DNA from: Cellulomonas sp. C5510
Lineage (GTDB): Bacteria > Actinomycetota > Actinomycetes > Actinomycetales > Cellulomonadaceae
Reading direction: 5' to 3'
Assembly: GCF_019797765.1 (NCBI RefSeq)
Contig: NZ_CP081862.1
Span: 1,922,001 to 1,986,000, forward strand
DNA: 64,000 nt
The notes beneath the pieces are model-generated. The model did not search any database and was not told where the DNA came from. It worked only from the letters and a program-made list of their open reading frames with translations. How positions within the stretch are numbered: the stretch's first letter is position 1; each line of letters starts with the position of its first letter. The position numbers and the translations under genes are program-made. Below, piece after piece: positions 55,048 through 64,000 of this stretch.

Positions 55048-55700
55048 GCGCGACGGTGCTGCTCACGGGGTTCGAGCCGTTCGACGGGCAGCCGGTCAAC
55101 GCGTCGTGGGCGGCGGTGCGCGCCGTCGCGGGCGCCTGGGACGAGGCCGCCGAGGGCGCCGCGCTGGTCACCGCTCTGCTCCCCGTGTCGTTCACCCGTG
55201 CCCCGCGCCGGCTCGCCGAGCTGCTCGCGGAGGTCCGGCCGGCGCTGGTCGTCTGCGGCGGGGAGGCCGGCGGGCGGTCGGCGGTCGGCCTGGAGCGCGT
55301 CGCGGTGAACGTGCAGGACGCGCGGATCCCGGACGAGGACGGGGAGCAGCCGGTGGACGTGCCGGTCGTGGCGGGCGGGGCGGTCGCGCACCTGTCCTCC
55401 CTGCCGGTGAAGGCCTGCCTGGCGGCCGTGCTCGAGGCGGGCGTGCCGGGCGAGGTCTCCAACACCGCGGGGACGTACGTCTGCAACACCGTCGCGTACG
55501 CCCTGGCCGACCAGCTGGCCGCCGGCCGCGTGCCGGGTGCGCGCGGCGGCTTCGTGCACGTGCCGCGGCTGCCCGAGCAGGTGCCCGCCGGGAGCGCGTC
55601 GCTCGACGTGGACGGGGCCGCGGCCGGCCTCGCGGCCGTGGTGCGGGCCGCGCTCCGGACGACACGGGACGCACCGCTGGCGGCGGGCACGCTGGCCTGA
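55044..55700 (+). CDS. pcp: pyroglutamyl-peptidase I
   Basis: 218 residues, C15 cysteine peptidase. Conserved TGFEPFDGQPVNASW at the N-terminus, catalytic Glu near RVAVN, catalytic Cys in NTAGTYVCN (about 150) and catalytic His in GFVHVPRLPEQ. It removes N-terminal pyroglutamate from peptides. GTG 55044 overlaps the coaE stop. Confidence 0.95.
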   Translation: MSATVLLTGFEPFDGQPVNASWAAVRAVAGAWDEAAEGAALVTALLPVSFTRAPRRLAELLAEVRPALVVCGGEAGGRSAVGLERVAVNVQDARIPDEDGEQPVDVPVVAGGAVAHLSSLPVKACLAAVLEAGVPGEVSNTAGTYVCNTVAYALADQLAAGRVPGARGGFVHVPRLPEQVPAGSASLDVDGAAAGLAAVVRAALRTTRDAPLAAGTLA

Positions 55701-55720
55701 CGCGCGCGCTGGGCGCCGTC

Positions 55721-55793
55721 GCGCGGGGTGCGGCGGTGCCGCGCGGGGTGCGGCTGGGCCGGGCGGGGTGCCGTCGGGTCCGCGCGGGGTCGG
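55721..55793. repeat. four imperfect tandem repeats of about 20 bp
   Basis: Copies of a GCGCGGGGTGCGG-like unit start at 55721, 55741, 55761 and about 55782, giving a period close to 20 bases. The first two copies are identical over 13 bases. The array lies in the 216-bp gap between pcp and uvrB, about 110 bases before the uvrB promoter. Confidence 0.65.
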
Positions 55794-55904
55794 GCTCGGT
55801 CCGGCGCGGGGAGACGCCGTGGCGGGCTCGCCGGCCGCCGAGGCCCGGACCACGCCCTGGGCGAACCCCGGTCCCCGGCCGGCGCGTGTGTCAGACCCCG
55901 GACG

Positions 55905-55910
55905 TACGGT
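55905..55910 (+). promoter_or_regulatory. -10 box of a leaderless uvrB promoter
   Basis: TACGGT ends 6 nt before ATG 55917, with no ribosome site in between. I see no clear LexA box (GAACNNNNGTTC type) directly around it. Confidence 0.5.
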
Positions 55911-55916
55911 GGACGC

Positions 55917-58022
<2,106 letters not shown>

Positions 58023-58059
58023 GCTCGTCCGCCCCGCCCGCTCGACCACGGAGGCCACC

Positions 58060-58509
58060 ATGTCCCTGCAGCTCCAGGTCGTGATCGACTGCCGTCACCC
58101 CCGCGCGCTCGGCCGGTTCTGGATGACCGCGCTCGACTACGTCGAGGAGCCGCCCCCGCCGCCGTTCGCGAGCTGGGACGAGGCGATGGACGCGTGGGGG
58201 ATCGGCCCGGACGACGACCGGGACCCCGCCTACGCGAACGTCGATCCCACCGGGGCCGGCCCGCGGGTGTTCTTCCAGAAGGTGCCGGAGGACAAGGTCG
58301 TCAAGAACCGCGTGCACCTGGACGTCCGCTGGTCCGACGCGCAGGGCGTCGACCGGCAGGACCAGGCGGCCGCGCTCGCCGCGGCGCGGCAGCACGCGGA
58401 GGCGCTGGTGGTCGCCGGCGGGACCGTGCTGCGCGAGGTCGACGACCCGCGCGAGGGCGCCTGGGTCGTCATGGCGGACCCCGAGGGGAACGAGTTCTGC
58501 GTGGCGTGA
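58060..58509 (+). CDS. VOC-family (glyoxalase-like) protein
   Basis: 149 residues. A single vicinal-oxygen-chelate domain of the actinobacterial glyoxalase-like class: VVIDCRHPRALGRFW at the start, NRVHLDVRW in the middle and MADPEGNEFCV at the end. These bind a divalent metal in some members; the substrate is unknown. ATG 58060 has GGAGG upstream. Confidence 0.9.
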   Translation: MSLQLQVVIDCRHPRALGRFWMTALDYVEEPPPPPFASWDEAMDAWGIGPDDDRDPAYANVDPTGAGPRVFFQKVPEDKVVKNRVHLDVRWSDAQGVDRQDQAAALAAARQHAEALVVAGGTVLREVDDPREGAWVVMADPEGNEFCVA

Positions 58510-58554
58510 CGCGCCGCACCCCGGTCCCGTGCTGTGCGTGTGGGACTGATGACC

Positions 58555-58560
58555 TATGCT
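58555..58560 (+). promoter_or_regulatory. -10 box upstream of the manganese riboswitch
   Basis: TATGCT lies 13 bases before the conserved aptamer start; transcription would start close to the first stem. Confidence 0.45.
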
Positions 58561-58572
58561 GGCGCACGCAGT

Positions 58573-58671
58573 GGAGGGGAGTATCCCGACACGACGCCCC
58601 CGTCATCACGGTCGCCTCCGTAGCCGGCCCGGGGCCGTCGGCCCGGTCAGCACCGGGTGGGAGAGACCTCC
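58573..58671 (+). ncRNA. yybP-ykoY-type (manganese) riboswitch
   Basis: The 5' side begins GGAGGGGAGTA and the 3' side ends GGGTGGGAGAGACCTCC, so GGAGG (58573-58577) pairs with CCTCC (58667-58671) to close the aptamer. GGGGAGTA at the start and the GGGAGAGACC-like 3' loop are the conserved features of yybP-ykoY aptamers, which sense Mn2+ and sit upstream of TerC, Alx and MntP-type exporters. A TerC gene follows directly. Function as a Mn2+ sensor is assigned by family. Confidence 0.85.
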
Positions 58672-58696
58672 GGTACTCAGTCGTCTGTACCGGAGG
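58667..58696 (+). promoter_or_regulatory. anti-ribosome-site hairpin of the riboswitch
   Basis: CCTCCGGTAC (58667-58676) pairs exactly with GTACCGGAGG (58687-58696), burying the ribosome site GGAGG seven bases before the terC ATG. Its 5' arm starts with the same CCTCC that closes the aptamer, so aptamer folding and hairpin folding exclude one another, giving an ON switch at translation. Confidence 0.82.
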
Positions 58697-58703
58697 GTGA
58701 TTC

Positions 58704-59744
58704 ATGTCCGTGGACCTGTGGGTCTGGCTCGCGACGGGTGTCGCGATCGTCGGGATGCTCGTGTTCGACTTCTTCGCGCACGTCCGCACGCCGCACGCGC
58801 CGTCGTTCCGTGAGGCCGCGACGTGGTCGACGGTCTACATCGTGCTGGCGATCCTGTTCGGCATCGGGCTCGGGATCGTGTGGGGCTGGGACCACGGCAC
58901 CGAGTACTTCGCGGGCTACGTGACCGAGAAGAGCCTCTCGGTGGACAACCTCTTCGTCTTCCTCATCATCATGACGAAGTTCGCGGTGCCCCGGGAGTTC
59001 CAGCAGAAGGTGCTGCTGGTCGGCGTCGCGATCGCGCTCGTCCTGCGCACCGTGTTCATCCTCGTGGGCGCCGCCGCGATCGAGCAGTGGTCCTGGGTCT
59101 TCTACCTGTTCGGCGCGTTCCTGGTCTACACCGGCATCAAGCTCGCCCGGGAGAAGCACGACGACGACGAGCTCTCCCACGCCGGCGAGCGCAAGGACGG
59201 CCTCGCGGTCTCGCTCCTCAAGCGGGTCCTGCCGACCACGGAGGAGTACCACGGCGACCGGCTGACCACCCGCATCGACGGCAAGCGCCTCATCACCCCG
59301 ATGCTGCTCGTCATGGTCGCGATCGGTGCCACCGACGTGCTGTTCGCCCTGGACTCGATCCCCGCGATCTACGGCCTCACGCAGGAGCCGTACATCGTGT
59401 TCACGGCCAACGCGTTCGCGCTGCTCGGCCTGCGGCAGCTGTACTTCCTCATCGGCGGTCTGCTGGAGCGGCTCGTCTACCTCAACAAGGGTCTCGCGTT
59501 CATCCTCGCGTTCATCGGCGTCAAGCTGGTGCTGCACGCGATGCACGTCAACGAGCTGGCCTTCATCAACGGCGGCGAGCACATCGAGTGGGCCCCGGAG
59601 ATCCCCACGTGGCTCTCGCTGCTCGTGATCCTCGGTACGCTCACCGTCGCCACGATCGCGAGCCTCGCCAAGACCCGGCGCGACCGCGACGCCGCGCCGG
59701 CCGCCGTGACCGCCGCGCAGGAGCCCGCCAGCAAGGAGCACTGA
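58704..59744 (+). CDS. TerC-family membrane protein, first copy
   Basis: 346 residues with about nine membrane helices. Family signatures are EKSLSVDNLFVFLIIMTKF and IGATDVLFALDSIPAIYG, with the acidic residues thought to bind metal. Members such as Alx and MeeF export Mn2+. Expression is set by the upstream riboswitch. A charged loop (about 150-175) separates the two halves. Confidence 0.95.
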   Translation: MSVDLWVWLATGVAIVGMLVFDFFAHVRTPHAPSFREAATWSTVYIVLAILFGIGLGIVWGWDHGTEYFAGYVTEKSLSVDNLFVFLIIMTKFAVPREFQQKVLLVGVAIALVLRTVFILVGAAAIEQWSWVFYLFGAFLVYTGIKLAREKHDDDELSHAGERKDGLAVSLLKRVLPTTEEYHGDRLTTRIDGKRLITPMLLVMVAIGATDVLFALDSIPAIYGLTQEPYIVFTANAFALLGLRQLYFLIGGLLERLVYLNKGLAFILAFIGVKLVLHAMHVNELAFINGGEHIEWAPEIPTWLSLLVILGTLTVATIASLAKTRRDRDAAPAAVTAAQEPASKEH

Positions 59745-59748
59745 CCCG

Positions 59749-60753
59749 TTGGACGTCTCACCGCTCGTCTGGTGCGTGTCGCTCGGCCTCGCCGCCGCCG
59801 TCCTGATCGTGGACGTCGCGGTGGTGGGCCGGCGGCCGCACATCCCGTCCACCGCGGAGTGCCTGCGCTACCTCGGGGTGTACGTGGGGCTGGCGGTGGC
59901 GTTCGCCGTCCTCGTGTGGGCGGTGTGGGGCGCCGACCCCGCCGGGGAGTTCGTCGCCGGGTGGCTCACCGAGTACTCGCTGTCGGTCGACAACCTGTTC
60001 GTGTTCCTGCTGATCATGTCCCGGTTCGCCGTGCCGCGGCAGTACCAGCAGACCGCGCTGCTCATCGGCATCATCCTCGCCCTGGTGTTCCGGGGGATCT
60101 TCATCGGCATCGGGGCGGCGGCCATCGCGTCGTTCTCGTGGGTGTTCTACCTGTTCGGCGCGTTCCTCGTGTGGACGGCCGTCAAGGTCGCCCGGGAGGG
60201 CGTCGGCGACGAGGAGGAGGCGGACGACTACCGGCCGCCGGCGCTCGTGCGGTTCGTGCAGCGCGTCCTCCCGACGAGCAGCGAGTACCACGGCGTGCGG
60301 CTCACCGCCAAGGTCGACGGGCGCCGGCACGTCACGCCGATGCTGCTGGTGCTCGTGGCGATCGGCGCGACCGACCTGCTGTTCGCCTTCGACTCGATCC
60401 CCGCGGTGTTCGGCCTCACCCAGGAGCCGTACCTGGTGCTCATGGCGAACGTGTTCGCCCTCATGGGGCTGCGCCAGCTCTACTTCCTGCTCGGCGGGCT
60501 GCTCACGCGGCTGCGGTACCTCAACATCGGCCTGGGGGTGCTGCTCGGGTTCATCGGCGTGAAGCTGGTGCTCCAGGCGCTGCACGAGAACGCACTGCCG
60601 TTCGTCAACGGCGGCGAACCGGTGCCGTGGGCACCCGAGCTGCCGACGTGGGTGTCGCTGGCGGTCATCGTGGTGACGCTCGGGGTCACGGCCGTGACGA
60701 GCATCGCGGCCTCCCGGCGGGACGAGCGGCGCGAGGCCGTCCGGGCCGACTGA
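59749..60753 (+). CDS. TerC-family membrane protein, second copy
   Basis: 334 residues, colinear with the first copy: EYSLSVDNLFVFLLIMSRF and IGATDLLFAFDSIPAVFG. The start is TTG 59749, with AAGGAG inside the end of the upstream gene. It is four bases downstream, so it shares the riboswitch transcript. The rare TTG start probably lowers its synthesis. The two copies clearly differ, so this is an old duplication. Confidence 0.93.
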   Translation: MDVSPLVWCVSLGLAAAVLIVDVAVVGRRPHIPSTAECLRYLGVYVGLAVAFAVLVWAVWGADPAGEFVAGWLTEYSLSVDNLFVFLLIMSRFAVPRQYQQTALLIGIILALVFRGIFIGIGAAAIASFSWVFYLFGAFLVWTAVKVAREGVGDEEEADDYRPPALVRFVQRVLPTSSEYHGVRLTAKVDGRRHVTPMLLVLVAIGATDLLFAFDSIPAVFGLTQEPYLVLMANVFALMGLRQLYFLLGGLLTRLRYLNIGLGVLLGFIGVKLVLQALHENALPFVNGGEPVPWAPELPTWVSLAVIVVTLGVTAVTSIAASRRDERREAVRAD

Positions 60754-60758
60754 CCCGG

Positions 60759-60788
60759 CGGTCCGCCCGGGGCGGGAGCCCCGGACCG
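60759..60788. terminator. terminator between terC copy 2 and the convergent YciI gene
   Basis: CGGTCC/GGACCG outside and GGGGC/GCCCC inside, loop GGGA, just after the second terC stop. Confidence 0.6.
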
Positions 60789-60822
60789 ACCACGGGTCGA
60801 CGGCCCGTGCCCCGGGAGGTGC

Positions 60823-61119
60823 TCAGCCCGCCAGGCCGGCCGCCCACGGCCCGATGACCGGGTTCCACACCCGGACCTCCACGTCGGCGATCACGCCGGC
60901 CGCCGCGAACGGGTCGTCGGCGAGCACGGCGTCCAGCGCGGCGCGGTCGGCGACGCGGAGCACGAGCAGCGCCCCCGGCTCACCGTCCGTGAACGGGCCG
61001 GAGCCGAGCAGCTCCCCGCGGTCCGCGACCTGCTGGAGGTAGCCGCGGTGCCGCGGACGCACCTCGTCCTGGACGTCGGTGCGCGAGTCGTAGGTGTACC
61101 GGACGGCGAAGACGGTCAT
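60823..61119 (-). CDS. YciI-family protein
   Basis: 98 residues. YciI ferredoxin-like dimer fold: start MTVFAVRYTY, the conserved PRHRGYLQQVADRGELLGSGPF with the characteristic His, and ALDAVLADDPFAAAGV. No enzymatic role is settled; some members are lyases. ATG 61119. Confidence 0.9.
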   Translation of the reverse strand: MTVFAVRYTYDSRTDVQDEVRPRHRGYLQQVADRGELLGSGPFTDGEPGALLVLRVADRAALDAVLADDPFAAAGVIADVEVRVWNPVIGPWAAGLAG

Positions 61120-61258
61120 GGGGTCATCCTGCCCGAGCGCCCCGCGGCCGGGGGCGCGGCGTCCACGCCGCGGCGCGGCCGTGCCACAGTGGGGCCATGA
61201 GCCGCACGTGGTGCCTCCCCGTCCTGAACGTCCCCGGCCGGCGAGCGGGTGGTGCGTG

Positions 61259-62416
61259 ATGGTCGCGCGCAGCCTGCTGACCGACGCGCTGCTCGCCGGG
61301 GTGGCCGGGCGCGCCCCGGTCCACGACCGCGACAACACGTTCCCGCACGAGGACCTCGCCGAGCTCCGTGCGGCCGGGTACCTCGCGGCGTTCGTCCCCG
61401 AGCGGCTCGGCGGCGCCGGCCTGACCCTCGAGGAGGTGGCCCGGGAGCAGACCCGTCTCGCGGCGGCAGCGCCCGCGACGGCCCTCGCGGTGAACATGCA
61501 CCTGGTGGTCACCGGCATGGCGAAGGTGCTCGCCGACCGCGGCGACGACTCGCTCGCGTTCGTGCTGCGCGAGGCCGCGGCGGGGGAGGTGTTCGCGTTC
61601 GGGAACTCGGAGGCGGGCAACGACCTGGTGATGTTCGGCTCGCGGACCCGCGCGGAGCGCCAGCCCGACGGCGGCTACCGGTTCACCGGGACGAAGATCT
61701 TCACGTCCCTGGCACCGGTGTGGACCCGGCTCGCCACGTTCGGGCTGGACGAGGCCCACCCCGAGGGCCCGCGGCTGGTGCACGCGGTCGTGGCGCGCGA
61801 GGACGGCGGTGTCGAGACCCGGGACGACTGGGACACCCTGGGGATGCGGGCCACGCAGTCCTGCACCACCGTGCTCGCCGGCGCGTACGCGGCTCCCGGC
61901 CGGGTCGTCCGCTCGCTCCCGCCGGGGCCGAGCGCGGACCCGTACGTGTTCGCGCTCTTCGCGGTGTTCGAGATCCTGCTGGCCGCCGTGTACACGGGCA
62001 TCGGGCGGCGGGCGCTGGAGCTCGCCGTCGCGGCCGCGCACCGCCGGACGTCGATGAAGCACGACGGCCGCAGCTACGCGCAGGACCCGGACGTCCGGTG
62101 GCGCGTCGCCGACGCGGCCATCGCGCAGGACGGCATCGAGCCGCAGGTGTGGGCGCTCGCCCGGGACGTCGACGAGCGGGTGGACCACGGCTCGCTGTGG
62201 TTCGCCAAGGTCGTCGGTCTCAAGGTCCGGGCCACGGAGACGGCCCGCGAGGTCGTGGACCGGGCGGTGCGGGTCTCCGGCGGGGGCACGTACGTCAGCG
62301 GTGACGAGCTCGGGCGGCTCTACCGCGACGTCCTCGCCGGCATGTTCCACCCCTCCGACGACGAGTCGGCGCACGCGACCGTGGCCACCGCGTGGCTGGG
62401 GCCGGTCGAGCGCTGA
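61259..62416 (+). CDS. acyl-CoA dehydrogenase family protein
   Basis: 385 residues. N-terminal helical domain, middle beta domain with GYRFTGTKIFTSLAPVW and the DTLGMRATQS flavin-binding block, and C-terminal helical domain. The usual catalytic Glu region is altered: the final domain ends LAGMFHPSDDESAHA, a form found in the actinobacterial DUF-type and sulfur/nitrogen-oxidising homologues. An FAD enzyme; the substrate is unknown. GTG 61256 lies directly before ATG 61259 and could also serve. Confidence 0.9.
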   Translation: MVARSLLTDALLAGVAGRAPVHDRDNTFPHEDLAELRAAGYLAAFVPERLGGAGLTLEEVAREQTRLAAAAPATALAVNMHLVVTGMAKVLADRGDDSLAFVLREAAAGEVFAFGNSEAGNDLVMFGSRTRAERQPDGGYRFTGTKIFTSLAPVWTRLATFGLDEAHPEGPRLVHAVVAREDGGVETRDDWDTLGMRATQSCTTVLAGAYAAPGRVVRSLPPGPSADPYVFALFAVFEILLAAVYTGIGRRALELAVAAAHRRTSMKHDGRSYAQDPDVRWRVADAAIAQDGIEPQVWALARDVDERVDHGSLWFAKVVGLKVRATETAREVVDRAVRVSGGGTYVSGDELGRLYRDVLAGMFHPSDDESAHATVATAWLGPVER

Positions 62417-62429
62417 GGTGCCGGACGGA

Positions 62430-62462
62430 CGAGGGCCCGGGGCGTGACGCCCCGGGCCCTCG
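62430..62462. terminator. strong bidirectional terminator
   Basis: A 15-bp perfect stem around a TGA loop (62430-62444 with 62448-62462) between the convergent acyl-CoA dehydrogenase and DUF4190 genes. Confidence 0.88.
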
Positions 62463-62480
62463 GTCACGGCCGTCCCGTCG

Positions 62481-63755
62481 TCAGGAGGTCGCCATCAGGT
62501 CCTCGCAGATCGCGTAGGAGTCGGAGCGGTTGCCGCAGGTGCCGCCGAAGTCCTCGTACTCCGACCCGCTCGGCGAGGACCAGTAGAGGTCGCCGCACGC
62601 CCCGGCGTCGCCGGCCTCGCACGCGTCCCACAGGGCGTCGAGGTCCGGGTCGTCGCCGTACGACAGGGCGCCGTCGACCGTGCCACCCGTGGTGTCGCAC
62701 AGGTCGCCGCCGGAGGTCTCCCCGCCGCACGTGTCCCCGAACTCCTGGTAGTCGGTGCCCGAGCCGGACGAGAAGTACAGCTCGTCGCACGCGGCCATGT
62801 CGCCGCCGTCGCAGGCGTCCCACAGGGCGTCGAGGTCCTCGTCGTCGCCGTACGTGAACGCGCCGAGGTCCGTGCAGCCGCCGCCGCCCTGCGTCCGGCC
62901 GCCGCACGTCCAGCCGAAGTCCTCCTCGTCCGACCCGAGGTTCGACTCGTCGTACAGGTCGTCGCACGCCGCCATGTCGCCCGCCGCGCAGTCGGTGCGC
63001 AGCTCCTCCATGCGGGCGTCGTAGGAGCGGACCGCCACGAGCACGATGATCGCGATCGCGATGGCGCCGAGGATCTCGAGCGCGCCCAGGACGATGCCGG
63101 CGATGGCGAGCCCGCGGCCCTGCGTGCCGTTCTTCTTGGCGCGGTTCAGGCCGAGGATGCCGAGGACGATCGGCACGACGCCCATCATGAGCACGCCGGT
63201 GACGAGCGCCGCGATGGAGACGCCGTCCGTGCCGCGGGCCTGCGGGGCGGGGTACTGCCCGCCGCCGTACGGGGCCTGCGGGTAGCCGCCACCGGGGGGC
63301 GGGTAGCCGCCCGCCCCGCCGGCCGGGAACCCGCCTGCGGGCTGCGAGGGACCGGTCGGCTGCGGGTAGTCGTCGTGCCCGGGCTGGCCGGACGCCGGCG
63401 GGCCGTACCCGGGCTGCGGGGCTCCGGGGGGCTGCTCGCCCCCGGGCCCGCCGGGCTGCGGGTACCCGGCCTGCGGGTGGCCGGCCGACGGGTAGCCGGG
63501 CTGCCCGTACCCGCCCGCGGCGTGGGCTGCCGGCTGGTCGGCCGCACCGGCGCCCCCGGCGCCCGGCGTGCCGGGTGCGGAGGGCCAGGACGCCGCCGGG
63601 GCCTCGTAGCCGGAGGGTGCCGGGCCGGTGGCGGCCTGCGCCTCGTAGCCGGAGGGGGCCGGCGCCGCGGGGCGCTCGTCACCCGCCCCCGGTGCGGACC
63701 ACGGGGACGGCTCGGGGCCCTCCTGGCCGGGCGTGGCGGTGCCGTCGTTCGACAT
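62481..63755 (-). CDS. DUF4190 membrane protein with Gly/Pro-rich head and Cys-rich repeats
   Basis: 424 residues from ATG 63755 with GGAGG upstream. Residues 1-175 are Pro/Gly/Tyr/Gln-rich and disordered. Two membrane helices (about 180-245) form a DUF4190 domain, with RAKKNGTQGRGLAIAG between them. An outer C-terminal region carries three imperfect repeats of about 65-75 residues, each with a Cys...GDxxACDxLY pattern and a Phe-Gly-x-Thr-Cys-Gly ending. The Cys pairs should form disulfides outside the cell. The repeats resemble Sel1/Hcp-type helical motifs. Function unknown. Confidence 0.85.
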   Translation of the reverse strand: MSNDGTATPGQEGPEPSPWSAPGAGDERPAAPAPSGYEAQAATGPAPSGYEAPAASWPSAPGTPGAGGAGAADQPAAHAAGGYGQPGYPSAGHPQAGYPQPGGPGGEQPPGAPQPGYGPPASGQPGHDDYPQPTGPSQPAGGFPAGGAGGYPPPGGGYPQAPYGGGQYPAPQARGTDGVSIAALVTGVLMMGVVPIVLGILGLNRAKKNGTQGRGLAIAGIVLGALEILGAIAIAIIVLVAVRSYDARMEELRTDCAAGDMAACDDLYDESNLGSDEEDFGWTCGGRTQGGGGCTDLGAFTYGDDEDLDALWDACDGGDMAACDELYFSSGSGTDYQEFGDTCGGETSGGDLCDTTGGTVDGALSYGDDPDLDALWDACEAGDAGACGDLYWSSPSGSEYEDFGGTCGNRSDSYAICEDLMATS

Positions 63756-63905
63756 GGGTGTCCCTCCGGTGCTGCTGACGATGCCGTCGGTCACTATGGC
63801 AGACCACGACGCGGCCGGGACGCCGGGTTCGTACCGATTGTGCACCGTGGTCACCGCTCCCGGCAGGGGGTTGGCGAGTCCGGCCGGGAACCGGCCGTCG
63901 CGCGT

Positions 63906-64000
63906 TCACCAGCCGCGTGCGCGCCAGGCCGCCAGGTGAGGACGCTCGGCGCCGAGCGTGGTGTCGCGCCCGTGGCCCGGGTACACCCACGTGTCGTCGC
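63906..64000 (-). CDS. metallo-beta-lactamase-fold hydrolase, C-terminal fragment at window edge
   Basis: Only the last 31 codons are inside the window. They read, ending in TGA (63906-63908), DDTWVYPGHGRDTTLGAERP then HLAAWRARGW. PGHG with the preceding Tyr-Pro is the last metal-ligand motif of the glyoxalase II-type MBL fold, which hydrolyses thioesters such as S-acyl-thiols. The start lies beyond the right edge. Confidence 0.8.
   Translation of the reverse strand, partial: DDTWVYPGHGRDTTLGAERPHLAAWRARGW

Overview
This window is a stretch of very high G+C chromosome with almost every third codon position G or C, frequent GTG starts and dense gene packing. It carries a mycothiol biosynthesis gene (mshC), a complete Pup-proteasome system (arc, dop, pup, prcB, prcA, pafA) and the actinobacterial-type family-A polymerase, so the organism is an actinobacterium. 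The overall gene content looks to me like Micrococcales, perhaps Cellulomonadaceae, but that placement is an impression and was not tested. I see no insertion sequence, prophage, CRISPR array, rRNA or tRNA; this is ordinary chromosome with several locally unusual arrangements.

Layout. 1-10.4 kb: a truncated D-Ala-D-Ala carboxypeptidase whose frame runs on without a stop, a YihY/BrkB membrane protein, a membrane-anchored metallophosphoesterase, a cytochrome P450, a 0.38 kb gap that may hold a small RNA, divergent fructosamine-kinase and APH(6)-like kinase genes, and a divergent Lrp regulator/alanine dehydrogenase pair. 10.4-24.5 kb: peptidases (Dcp, M20) around a nested palindromic element, two small unknown proteins, an aldo/keto reductase, uppP, corA, mshC, a PAC2 protein, a DNA polymerase I-like protein, and a TetR regulator with a perfect 26-bp palindromic operator in front of an EamA exporter. 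24.5-31.9 kb: a sugar-uptake and oxidation cassette (ROK regulator, ABC ATPase, permease, binding lipoprotein, Gfo/Idh/MocA oxidoreductase, TIM-barrel isomerase). 32-39 kb: RNB ribonuclease, FUSC protein, HAD hydrolase, RecB-like nuclease, M50 protease and trmI.

39-53 kb is the proteasome region. arc is followed by a strong bidirectional terminator and then by about 6.8 kb that is not proteasomal, before dop, pup, prcB, prcA and pafA. The interruption holds two divergent operons. One is a ribbon-helix-helix regulator, a DUF4097 protein and a DrrAB-like ABC exporter on the minus strand. The other is DUF4956, a VTC-type polyphosphate-polymerase-fold protein and a large beta-helix carbohydrate-binding lipoprotein on the plus strand. 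A palindrome plus repeated half-sites lies between them. This cassette is the best candidate in the window for a poorly described system.

53-64 kb: an FKBP lipoprotein, hisF, coaE, pcp, uvrB, a VOC protein, a yybP-ykoY-type manganese riboswitch controlling two tandem TerC genes, YciI, an acyl-CoA dehydrogenase, a DUF4190 membrane protein with Cys-rich repeats, and the C-terminus of a metallo-beta-lactamase-fold hydrolase at the right edge. A recurring regulatory theme is a TANNNT -10 box six to eight bases before the start codon, indicating many leaderless transcripts.
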